From TMED8 sp038125725 (GTDB taxonomy: Bacteria > Pseudomonadota > Alphaproteobacteria > Rhodospirillales > Casp-alpha2), in NCBI GenBank assembly GCA_038125725.1, contig JAYPEK010000071.1, positions 1 through 16,411 on the forward strand: a stretch of 16,411 nt of DNA, read 5' to 3'. This document shows, piece by piece, positions 6,798-13,593 of this stretch. Position numbers and translations under genes: made by a program. The number at the start of each line of letters is the position of its first letter. The first letter of the stretch is position 1. The notes under the pieces are model-generated. The model had not been told where the DNA came from. It ran no database searches and saw nothing but the letters and a program-made list of their open reading frames with translations.

Positions 6798-7751
6798 TTA
6801 TTCGCCCCTCTTCAATCCTGCGGGCACGTTGCGTGACGCCCTGAAATTGACCCCGTCGACTTCCGCCCCATCGAATTGCGCAGACGTCATGTCCGTTTGG
6901 GTCAGGTCCGTGCGGTCCAGCTTGGCACCGCCGAAATCGGCGCCGCGCAGGCTGGCGCCCGCGAACTGCGCCAGTGTCAGGTTGGCGCCCTGAAAACCGG
7001 CACCGTTGAAATCCGCGCCATACCCCCTGGCCCAGGTCAGGTCGGCCTTGGCGAAATCCGCCCGCGCCGCGCGGCACCAGGTGAGATCGGCAAAACCCAA
7101 TTTGGCGCCGCCCAGTCGCGCGCCGTCGAGAATCGTTTCATTCATCTTCGCGTTGACCAGGTTGGCACTGGAGAGGTCGGCGTCGGTGAAATCGGCGCCC
7201 TGCATGCTGGCACCGGTCGGTCCCGGATGCGCGAGGCCGCGTCCGCCCAGGTCCGCGCCCTTGAAGCTGGCGCCCCGCAGGTCTGCTTGGCGCAAGTCAC
7301 TATCAGGCATGAAGGCCTTGGTAAAATCGCCGCCCCGGGCCCGCGCCTTGACCATGGAAATACCGGGCAGGAAAGCCCCCGCCGCCTTGACACCATCCAT
7401 GCGCGCCGAATCGAGATCTGCCAGCGCCAAGTTGGCGCCCTGCAGGTCGGCGCCGCCCAATTGGGAACGGGTCAAATCGGCGTTGCCGAGATTGGCGCCC
7501 CGGAAATTCGTCCCCACGGCCTTGATGTCGCGCAGATAGGCCTCGCGCAGATCCGCGCCGCTCAGGTTGGCGCCGCGCAGGTCGGCACCGGTCAGGTTGA
7601 CGCCGCGCAAATCCTTGCCGGACAGATCGGCGCCGGACAAGTCGGCGCCCTTGTATTCGCCGCCGGCCACCGGCTGGACATCGGCCGCCGCCGCCGGCAG
7701 CGCCGCGAAAACCAATAGGGCAAACAGGAAGCGCCGGATCCGCATCGTCAT
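6798..7751 (-). CDS. Secreted pentapeptide-repeat protein
   Basis: A 317-residue protein. The chosen ATG (7749-7751) overlaps the aioA stop as ATGA, with GGTGGA just upstream; a second ATG two codons on is possible. The open frame continues upstream antisense to nothing useful and lies inside aioA in another frame, so it is not coding there. Residues 1-23 form a Sec signal peptide (basic MTMRIRR start, hydrophobic FLFALLVFAALP, AAAA cleavage region). The remainder is almost wholly A(D/N)LxG-type pentapeptides, expected to fold as a right-handed four-sided beta-helix. One stretch is irregular (about residues 105-145), perhaps a loop or break. No catalytic residues are apparent. A periplasmic location with AioAB suggests a scaffold, a partner or an envelope role, but the function is unknown. 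Confidence 0.88.
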   Translation of the reverse strand: MTMRIRRFLFALLVFAALPAAAADVQPVAGGEYKGADLSGADLSGKDLRGVNLTGADLRGANLSGADLREAYLRDIKAVGTNFRGANLGNADLTRSQLGGADLQGANLALADLDSARMDGVKAAGAFLPGISMVKARARGGDFTKAFMPDSDLRQADLRGASFKGADLGGRGLAHPGPTGASMQGADFTDADLSSANLVNAKMNETILDGARLGGAKLGFADLTWCRAARADFAKADLTWARGYGADFNGAGFQGANLTLAQFAGASLRGADFGGAKLDRTDLTQTDMTSAQFDGAEVDGVNFRASRNVPAGLKRGE

Positions 7752-10237
7752 TCCACCCTGTTCCTGGGCAGGAACGAGACGGTCTTCAGTTCGTCCGGTG
7801 CCGGCCCGATGCGGCGAATGTCGGCCCAGGCTCCCTTGTAGTAAGGAATGGTCGTCGCTGGATCGACGTGGTCCGAAACCAGGTCGCCGGCGGCGCCGCG
7901 CGGCTGGCCGAACAGCATGAAGGCATGGTTGGGCTTCACCGCGTCGGTGATATAGGCCATGGCGCGAACGCTTCCAACGTCGTTCGCCACCTCCAGCAAA
8001 TCGCCCGACGAAATGCCCAATTCGGCGGCGTCGGCGGCGTTCAGTTCCAGGCACGGGATCGGATAGCGTTCGCGGTAGAACTCGATGAACTGGTGATGAT
8101 AGGTGGTCTGCCAGAGATGGTTGACCCGCCCGTTATTGATCCAGAAGCGGTAACGCTGGCGCTGGCGCTCGATGGTCGCGGCGTAACCAGGCCAAGGCCG
8201 GTGGGCGGGAATGAACCGCGCCTTGCCAGAAGGCGTGCCGAACTTGCCGTTCTCGAACAACCGGGGCGTCCCGACCGGCACCTTGTTGACCAGCCGTACC
8301 GGCGTCTGAATGCCGTCATTGCCGAGCTTGCGCAGCAAATCGTAGGTAATGCCGGCATAGCCTTCCATCGGGTCGGAGCCGTCGCCCTTGAAGCTGTAGC
8401 GGGCATGGATAAAGACGTCTTCTTCCGTCTTCCAGCGGTAGTCGCGGAAGCGGTTGGCCATCAAGGGGTTGTTGTCTTCCTCGTAAAGCTGGCGCAGGCG
8501 TTCGGCAAACAGCGCCATGATCTTCCAATCTGGCAGCGCATCGCCCGGCGGGTCCATGAAGCGTTCGTACAGGCGGAGCCGACGCTCGCCGTTGATCGAC
8601 GTCAGGTTCATCTCACCCCAGCCGGCGGCGGGCAGCACCACATGGGCGTGGCGCGCCGACGCGGTCATGTAGAGATCCTGCGCCAGGATGAACATGCCGC
8701 CTTCCTTCAAGGCCTCGACCACCGCGACGACGCGTTCGCCGACGGGTTTTCCCTTGGTTTCCTCGAGCACGTTGCGCACGCTGGCGCCGCGCTCGATCAG
8801 GGCGTTTTCCATGGCCTCGGCGCGGAGCGTCGTCAGAACCGGGTTGCAACCGCCGATCCAGAATACCTTGGCTTCGCCACGGCGCACCGCCTCATCGACG
8901 TTCAGCGCCGGCCGGCCGCCTGGATAGGGCGGGCGCACGTAGCCTTCCTGATGGCCGCCCAGGCGCGAACAGCCGGTGCCGGGTTTGCCGACGTTGCCGG
9001 TCATCAGCGCCAGGTCGACGATGGCGGCGATGTTCTCGTAGTTCTTGAGCCCCCAGATCAGGCCTTTTTCATAATGGAACAGCGTGCGACGGCGCGCCCC
9101 ACCCTTCTTCGGCTCGGCAATCCATTCCGCCGCCTTGTGCAAGTCTGTTTCGGCCACCCCGCAATGCGCCGCGGCTTCCGCGATGAATTCGTCCAGCGGC
9201 CGGTCGACGCCCAACGACGAACGCTGGTAGGCCTCGAAGGTCTGCCATTCGGTGCGTTCGCGCATGAAGGCAATGTCGTGCCAGCGACGTGCCAGGACAA
9301 TGCGCGCGATGGCGTTCAAAAGAACGATATCGGTGCCGGGCTCGATCTGCAGGTGCAGGACGTTCTCCGCTCCGGCGGCGGCCTCGGCGGCGGCCACCGA
9401 CATGGTACGCCTGGGATCGACAATGATCATCCGCCCCGATGCCGTCGCCTCGCCAGTGAAGGTCTTTTCCTTCAGCGTCTGCGACTCGCCGTTCAGATTG
9501 AGGACCATGTGATTGAGGAAATAGTTGGTCTGCGTCTCGTATGGGTTGGCGCCGACGACCATGATGGTGTCTGCCAACTGCGCATCCACATAGGCGTTGG
9601 TCAGCGGCGCCAGACCGGCGTCACCGGCGGCATGCACTTCGCTGTTGTAGGCGGGGCGGTTGTGGATCGAGGCACGGCGCGTGCCGATGCCCGAGAAGAA
9701 GAACCTGCCGACGGCCCAGTTGTTCTCAAACCCGCCGCCGCCGCCGCCGTGATCGAAGAATTTCATGCCGACCGCATCGGCGCCCCAGCGGTCGATGACC
9801 GCCTTGATGATGCGCGCACCCAGGTCGACGGCCTCGTCCCATCCGGCGTCGGCATGACCGGCGCCGCCCAGAAGCTGCGGCTTTTTCAGCCGCACCTTGG
9901 TTTCGCGATCGGGCGCATAGAGGGTCTGTGCGAGGCCGCCACCGCGCACCGATTCCAAGCCGCCGTTCACCTGGCAGTCGCGGTCCGGGATGATCGCGAC
10001 GCTGTGGCGCGAGCCGTCCTTGTCGGTGACGACGGTGTGCATGTTGGTTGAAATCCAGACCCCGTCGGCGGGCTGCGGCTCTCGGAAATCGACGCCCAGC
10101 GCATTGCCCTTGGGTTCCGGCGTGCCGTCCTTGCCTTCCGGCCATTTGAACACCCGGTAGCCGCATCCGACGATGCAGAATTGGCAGACCGTTCGGAAGG
10201 TCTTGGCGTTTGTCGGCGGCAGCGGCACGCGGGTCAT
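7748..10237 (-). CDS. aioA: Arsenite oxidase large (Mo) subunit, AioA type
   Basis: An 829-residue catalytic subunit, the usual AioA length. The [3Fe-4S] site is Cys18-x2-Cys21-x3-Cys25, with Ser96 in the GLESVRGG context in place of a fourth cysteine, as in AioA. The arsenite-pocket residues of Alcaligenes faecalis AioA (His195, Glu203, Arg419, His423) all have counterparts: His192 and Glu200 in IHNRPAYNSE, and Arg425 and His429 in RLGGHQEGY. Ala at residue 196 occupies the place of the usual Mo-ligand side chain. The AioA block GEMNLTSINGERRLRL is also present. No signal peptide; it should be carried to the periplasm with Tat-targeted AioB, which precedes it by 10 bp. No clear ribosome site is seen, suggesting coupling. 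Reaction: arsenite to arsenate, electrons to cytochrome c. Iodate reductase IdrA is a relative, but no di-haem peroxidase genes accompany it. Confidence 0.9.
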   Translation of the reverse strand: MTRVPLPPTNAKTFRTVCQFCIVGCGYRVFKWPEGKDGTPEPKGNALGVDFREPQPADGVWISTNMHTVVTDKDGSRHSVAIIPDRDCQVNGGLESVRGGGLAQTLYAPDRETKVRLKKPQLLGGAGHADAGWDEAVDLGARIIKAVIDRWGADAVGMKFFDHGGGGGGFENNWAVGRFFFSGIGTRRASIHNRPAYNSEVHAAGDAGLAPLTNAYVDAQLADTIMVVGANPYETQTNYFLNHMVLNLNGESQTLKEKTFTGEATASGRMIIVDPRRTMSVAAAEAAAGAENVLHLQIEPGTDIVLLNAIARIVLARRWHDIAFMRERTEWQTFEAYQRSSLGVDRPLDEFIAEAAAHCGVAETDLHKAAEWIAEPKKGGARRRTLFHYEKGLIWGLKNYENIAAIVDLALMTGNVGKPGTGCSRLGGHQEGYVRPPYPGGRPALNVDEAVRRGEAKVFWIGGCNPVLTTLRAEAMENALIERGASVRNVLEETKGKPVGERVVAVVEALKEGGMFILAQDLYMTASARHAHVVLPAAGWGEMNLTSINGERRLRLYERFMDPPGDALPDWKIMALFAERLRQLYEEDNNPLMANRFRDYRWKTEEDVFIHARYSFKGDGSDPMEGYAGITYDLLRKLGNDGIQTPVRLVNKVPVGTPRLFENGKFGTPSGKARFIPAHRPWPGYAATIERQRQRYRFWINNGRVNHLWQTTYHHQFIEFYRERYPIPCLELNAADAAELGISSGDLLEVANDVGSVRAMAYITDAVKPNHAFMLFGQPRGAAGDLVSDHVDPATTIPYYKGAWADIRRIGPAPDELKTVSFLPRNRVE

Positions 10238-10247
10238 CGGCAGCGAA

Positions 10248-10754
10248 TCAAAGAATGTTGGTGTGGCGGCCGTAAATCAGGCCGTCAATGCCGACGGCGC
10301 GGACCATGCCGTCGCGGACCTCGAGCCGCATCTGCGGCAGCGACTGGCTGGCCTGGCCGATAATCAGCCGGCCGGCCTTGGCCGGATCGAAACTGCTCCA
10401 GTGGCAGGGGCAGACCAGCATCTTGCGTTCCGCCAGGTAATTCAGCGGGCAGCCCTTGTGGGTGCAAAGCATGGAAAAGGCGACGATATCGCCGTCCGGG
10501 CCGACGCCGCCGTCTGCCGGCGCGCCCAGACGCAACAGCACCGCCGGGGAATTCTCATCGGGATAATCGAAAGCGATTTCAGCGCCCGGCGGAATCGATT
10601 CGAGCGGCGCGATATCCAGGGACGGATAGTTGGGCTGCGCGTCGGTCGCCGCGGCTTCTGCTTTTTTCGGACGCGCGGCGGGCGCCAGGCCCGAAGCCAC
10701 CGCCAGGCCGGCCACGCCGCCTTGCAGGAAACGCCGTCTGTTTACATCCGCCAT
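10248..10754 (-). CDS. aioB: Arsenite oxidase small (Rieske) subunit, AioB type
   Basis: A 168-residue Rieske [2Fe-2S] protein. A twin-arginine signal is at the N-terminus: NRRRFLQGG at residues 5-13, then a hydrophobic stretch and an Ala-rich cleavage region near 30-37. The cluster ligands are Cys97-x-His99 (CTHKGC) and Cys115-x2-His118 (CPCHWSSF). Cys102 and Cys117 are placed to form the disulfide found in alphaproteobacterial AioB such as NT-26 and reported missing in betaproteobacterial ones. An upstream in-frame GTG at 10758-10760 would touch the ribosome site directly, so the ATG at 10752-10754 is preferred. It precedes aioA as in known aio operons, passes electrons from the Mo subunit outward, and exports AioA by the Tat route. 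A candidate sigma70-like promoter lies upstream. Confidence 0.92.
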   Translation of the reverse strand: MADVNRRRFLQGGVAGLAVASGLAPAARPKKAEAAATDAQPNYPSLDIAPLESIPPGAEIAFDYPDENSPAVLLRLGAPADGGVGPDGDIVAFSMLCTHKGCPLNYLAERKMLVCPCHWSSFDPAKAGRLIIGQASQSLPQMRLEVRDGMVRAVGIDGLIYGRHTNIL

Positions 10755-10759
10755 GTCCA

Positions 10760-10765
10760 CCCCCT
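10760..10765 (-). promoter_or_regulatory. Ribosome binding site deciding the aioB start
   Basis: AGGGGG on the minus strand, 5 bases before the ATG at 10754. The alternative GTG start two codons upstream overlaps the last G of this site, so it has no usable spacing. Confidence 0.65.
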
Positions 10766-10796
10766 GTCAGCTCACCCGTTTCATGGTTTCGGGTTG

Positions 10797-10824
10797 ATTG
10801 TCTTGTTGCCGGCGCGCCTGTCAA
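10797..10824 (-). promoter_or_regulatory. Candidate sigma70-like promoter of the aio operon
   Basis: On the minus strand a perfect -35 TTGACA (10819-10824), a 16-bp spacer and GACAAT as -10 (10797-10802, four of six consensus bases). It lies in the gap between metF and aioB, with transcription expected to start near 10790, about 36 bases before the aioB ATG. No -24/-12 sigma54 element was found in this gap, although several known aio operons use sigma54. Confidence 0.45.
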
Positions 10825-10848
10825 GGTGCCGGTACGGGAAAAGGCACG

Positions 10849-11781
10849 TTACAGATCGACTGTTACAGAAAAGCCGCTGCCCTTGCCGTTCATGTCGAAA
10901 TGACCGTCGGTCACCGCGTAGGTCCATTTTGCGGTCTTCTTCAGCCCGCCCAAGGGATACATGTGGACGCCGATGATCCCGCAGTCGGGATCCGCCGCGC
11001 GGTAGCGTGCCAGATCGGTGATCTGCTGGTCCGGGGTGGAGACGGTCATCAGCTTGGTGACGTTGCGCGCCTGGCGCTTGAGGAAATTCATCGACTGGCC
11101 GACGCCGCAGGCCTTGGCATAGTTGAGCAGCGTCTTGATCGTCGCCAAGCCCGGCACGCCGATGCGGATCGGGATGCGGTTGCCTTCCGCCTGGATGGCC
11201 TTGTCCCAGGCGATGATCGGCTCGGCCTCGAAGCAGAACTGGGTGACGATGTAGAGCTCGGCGCCGGAGCGCTCGGCGAAATCGTTCTTCCACTTGAGAG
11301 CGCGCGCGATCTCGGCATCGGAAATATCGGGGCTGCCTTCCGGATGGCCGGCAACGCCGACCTTGCGGATGGCGAACTTGTCCAGCAGGCCGGTTTCCAT
11401 GATCTGCATGGAATCGGAGAACTCGCCCACCGGCCGGTCGACGGCGCCGCCGATGATCAGCACCTCGTCGATATCGGCCTGGTCCTTGAGCTTGGAGAGG
11501 TTGTCTTCCAGAAACGCCTTGTTGGGTACCGAACGCGCAGCGATGTGCGGCACCGGGCGCATGCCCTCGGCCTTCAGGCGCTTGGCGACGGAGATGGTAT
11601 CGGCGAAATCGGTGCCGGGCAGGAATGTCACGTAGACGGTGGTGCCGGGTCGCAGCACGTCGGCGAAATTCTCGATCTTGGCGGCCGAGAACGGCGTCGT
11701 CTCGGCGGTGAAATCGCCGAGGAAGGCGCGAATGTCTTCGCGCACGGCATCGTCGGCCAAGGTGGTTGCAGTCATCGGCAT
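10849..11781 (-). CDS. metF: Methylenetetrahydrofolate reductase
   Basis: A 310-residue TIM-barrel flavoprotein of the MTHFR family, of usual length. Family blocks seen: PVPHIAAR near residues 78-85 (like the PHLTCR region), KVGVAGHPEGSPD near 142-154 (the GVAGYPE block), QFCFEAEPIIAW near 189-200 (the TQFxF block), and the C-terminal GIIGVHMYPLGG. It interconverts methylene- and methyl-tetrahydrofolate. In corrinoid methylotrophy (MetF2 of chloromethane-utilising bacteria) it runs toward methylene-tetrahydrofolate to oxidise the methyl group. The genes around it support that dedicated role rather than methionine synthesis, since no methionine gene is near. It starts at ATG 11781 or the ATG two codons on; GGGGGG is upstream. 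It has its own candidate promoter, and a 94-bp gap separates it from aioB. Confidence 0.88.
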   Translation of the reverse strand: MPMTATTLADDAVREDIRAFLGDFTAETTPFSAAKIENFADVLRPGTTVYVTFLPGTDFADTISVAKRLKAEGMRPVPHIAARSVPNKAFLEDNLSKLKDQADIDEVLIIGGAVDRPVGEFSDSMQIMETGLLDKFAIRKVGVAGHPEGSPDISDAEIARALKWKNDFAERSGAELYIVTQFCFEAEPIIAWDKAIQAEGNRIPIRIGVPGLATIKTLLNYAKACGVGQSMNFLKRQARNVTKLMTVSTPDQQITDLARYRAADPDCGIIGVHMYPLGGLKKTAKWTYAVTDGHFDMNGKGSGFSVTVDL

Positions 11782-11818
11782 CTCTAGCCCCCCGTATTCG
11801 GCAATTCGATCGGCCGCG

Positions 11819-11846
11819 ATACTAGCACAACGGCCATTCCGGAAAA
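11819..11846 (-). promoter_or_regulatory. Candidate extended -10 promoter of metF
   Basis: On the minus strand TTTTCC (11841-11846), a 16-bp spacer and TAGTAT (11819-11824), preceded by TGC to give an extended -10. It sits 38 bp upstream of the metF ATG in the 132-bp gap after the GntR gene. The -35 overlaps the TCCGGAAAAC motif at 11838-11847, which could let a regulator block it. Confidence 0.35.
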
Positions 11847-11913
11847 CGTATTCGGGTATGCGCGGGACGGATGTCCAATCCCTTCCGGGACATGGCCCAG
11901 GGCGCGCAAACCC

Positions 11914-12594
11914 TCACAAAAGCTGGCGAATCTCCTTGTGCCGGCCATGTATGTAGATTTTCACCGCCAATTCGGCTTCGTCAGGGTCGCCGCGTTTTAT
12001 CGCATCGACGACACTGCGGGTCATTTCGGCGTGCGCGCGGGCGATATCGTGCCAATCGCCGAGCTTCTCGGAGATCAGGAACCAGAGCCTGAGGTGCAGG
12101 TTGAAGATGCGCGGAATGACCTCGCCCAGATAGATATTTCGCGCCGCCGCCGATAGCACCAGATAAAAGCGCCGGTCATTGGCGACGAAGCCGTCGATGT
12201 CGTCGTCCTCGATGGCGGCAACGAGGCTCCGGTGCATGGCGGCGAGTTCCTGCACCTCTTCGGTGCTGGCCCGGAGCGCCGCCAGCCGGGCTGCCTGGCC
12301 ATCGATCATCGCCCGAAACTCGTAAATATGCTGCGCGCTTTCGACGTTGATGTCGGTGACGAACATGCCGCGGTTCGGCCGGTGTACCACCAGGCCCTCG
12401 GCGGAAAGCCGCTGCAGGGCCTCGCGGATCGGCGTGCGGCCGATCCCGAGCGACTGCACCAGCACCTTATCGGCAAGGGTGGTGCCGGGCGCCAGTTCAA
12501 GGCGCGTGATCTTGCGCACCAGCATCTGGTATGCCTTTTCGGTCAGCGACCGGGTCTCGCCCCGGTTCTCCGCGACCATGGCGGCGCCGATCAT
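11914..12594 (-). CDS. GntR-family regulator with FCD ligand domain
   Basis: A 226-residue transcription factor. An N-terminal winged helix (about residues 14-77) carries the GntR signature GIGRTPIREALQRLSAEGLV and then RPNRGMFV. A C-terminal FCD all-helical effector domain (about 88-220) follows, with NDRRFYLVLSAAARN and AHAEMTRSVVDAIKRGDPDEAE blocks typical of the FadR/VanR subgroup; the usual FH pair is FY here, so one metal-ligand His may be missing. The start is the ATG overlapping the CobW stop as ATGA, with GGGAAGGGG upstream; an open frame continues 61 codons further but runs antisense-like inside the CobW gene. Being the last gene of the corrinoid operon, it probably controls the operon and the nearby metF in response to the methylated substrate or a product. 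Whether it represses or activates is unknown. Confidence 0.9.
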   Translation of the reverse strand: MIGAAMVAENRGETRSLTEKAYQMLVRKITRLELAPGTTLADKVLVQSLGIGRTPIREALQRLSAEGLVVHRPNRGMFVTDINVESAQHIYEFRAMIDGQAARLAALRASTEEVQELAAMHRSLVAAIEDDDIDGFVANDRRFYLVLSAAARNIYLGEVIPRIFNLHLRLWFLISEKLGDWHDIARAHAEMTRSVVDAIKRGDPDEAELAVKIYIHGRHKEIRQLL

Positions 12595-13592
12595 GCCCCT
12601 TCCCCGGTCATCACCTCGGCGAAGGCGCGCGTGACCGCGTCCTGATCCAGGCCGTCGCCGATGAACACCATGTGATAGTTGTCGCGCGGCTGGGCCGGGC
12701 TCACGTCGAGCTGGCCCATGGTGTACTGCACCAGCACCGGCGAACCGTCCAGGTGCGTGAAGCCCTTGGCCCGCCACAGCCGTTCCGGCTGATTGGCGAA
12801 AAACGCCTCGAGCGCGTCACGCCGGCCACCGGCGGAAGCATCGAGCACGAAGGATTGCGCCGGCGCGTGGCGGTGATCGTGATCATGGTCGTGTTCATGA
12901 TCGTGATCGTGGCCGTGATCATGGTCGTGGTCGTGGTGGTCATGATGGTCATGCCCATCCCGCGACTTGCCCAATGCCTCGGCCATGACCCGGCTTTCCG
13001 GCCCGAACAGCAAGGCGCCGGTATCGACGTCGCACTGCTCGGCGAAGATGACCGCGGCATTCGGGTTGAGACGCAGCACTTCCTGGCGCAGGCCTTCCAG
13101 CGTGCCGGCATCGGCCAAATCTGTCTTGTTGAGAATCACCGTATCGGCGTTGCGTACCTGGGCCTCGTAGAACGGCCCCAGCATTTCGCGGATTTTCATG
13201 AACTTCGGCGAATCCACCACGGTCACCATCGGCCCCATGTCGTAAAGCTCGGACAAGGACGGATCGGAAAAGGTCTCGACCATCTCTTCCGGCTCGGCAA
13301 CGCCGGTGGCCTCGATCACCACCAGCTCGGCCGCCGATTTCCGCCTTAGTTCCTCGACCGCCTGCAGGAGCGAACCCTTCAAGGTGCAACAAAGGCATCC
13401 CGACGTCAGTTCCACCATGTCGATGCTTTGGCCTTCCTCACGGCCATCGAGAATGGCGCCGTCGATGCCGACGTCGCCGAATTCATTGACGATGACCGCC
13501 ATCTTGCGGCCGCGCGAATCACTTTGCAGAAGGCGCCTCGCCAGCGTCGTCTTGCCGGAGCCGAGAAACCCGAAAAGCAGATTGACCCGCAT
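12591..13592 (-). CDS. CobW/COG0523 metal-chaperone GTPase
   Basis: A 333-residue P-loop GTPase. Walker A is GFLGSGKTT (8-16), the metal-binding CxCC motif is CLCC (66-69), EATGVAEP lies near 94-101, and the guanine motif NKTD is at 155-158. A histidine-rich loop at 214-242 has 16 His alternating mainly with Asp. The C-terminal CobW_C domain follows (about 247-330). The family delivers Zn or Co to target enzymes using GTP. Here it sits between the corrinoid reactivation protein and the GntR regulator: one base after the former's stop (TGA-C-ATG, GGGAGG ribosome site) and overlapping the latter as ATGA. A likely client is the zinc-dependent URO-D methyltransferase or cobalt/corrinoid handling (inference). 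No cobalamin-biosynthesis gene is near, so a role as CobW of that pathway is less likely. Confidence 0.9.
   Translation of the reverse strand: MRVNLLFGFLGSGKTTLARRLLQSDSRGRKMAVIVNEFGDVGIDGAILDGREEGQSIDMVELTSGCLCCTLKGSLLQAVEELRRKSAAELVVIEATGVAEPEEMVETFSDPSLSELYDMGPMVTVVDSPKFMKIREMLGPFYEAQVRNADTVILNKTDLADAGTLEGLRQEVLRLNPNAAVIFAEQCDVDTGALLFGPESRVMAEALGKSRDGHDHHDHHDHDHDHGHDHDHEHDHDHDHRHAPAQSFVLDASAGGRRDALEAFFANQPERLWRAKGFTHLDGSPVLVQYTMGQLDVSPAQPRDNYHMVFIGDGLDQDAVTRAFAEVMTGEGA
12867..12953. repeat. Degenerate GTGATC/ATG-type repeat encoding the His-Asp loop
   Basis: An 87-bp simple repeat of GTGATC, GTGGTC and ATGATC units within the CobW-family gene, reading as His-Asp codons on the minus strand. 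The reading frame stays intact. Such a repeat could change length by slippage in steps that keep the frame. Confidence 0.7.
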
Positions 13593-13593
13593 G

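Noticed and set aside
6876..7700. Repeated short DNA units (around 15 bp, GGCGCC-rich) suggesting a CRISPR or satellite array
   Set aside because: The units code for the A(D/N)LxG pentapeptides in a single intact frame. They are degenerate, lack fixed repeats and spacers, and there are no cas genes.
7749..8054. Longer start for the pentapeptide-repeat protein, about 100 codons upstream
   Set aside because: The extra part lies within aioA in another frame, is Arg-rich with no motif, and would bury the clear signal peptide.
7868..10051. A 727-codon open frame on the plus strand
   Set aside because: It is antisense to aioA, which carries all expected cluster and arsenite-site residues. The plus-strand protein shows no family features.
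10755..10848. Sigma54 promoter for the aio operon
   Set aside because: A GGCAC stretch looks like a -24 element, but the GC needed at -12 is not at the right distance. The sigma70-like pair fits better.
10825..10848. Terminator after metF
   Set aside because: Only a 5-bp stem (GTGCC/GGCAC) with a 12-base loop and no T-run is present, too weak to call.
12595..12777. Longer start for the GntR regulator, 61 codons upstream
   Set aside because: The extension is inside the CobW-type gene in another frame and is low-complexity. The ATGA overlap start gives the normal GntR length.
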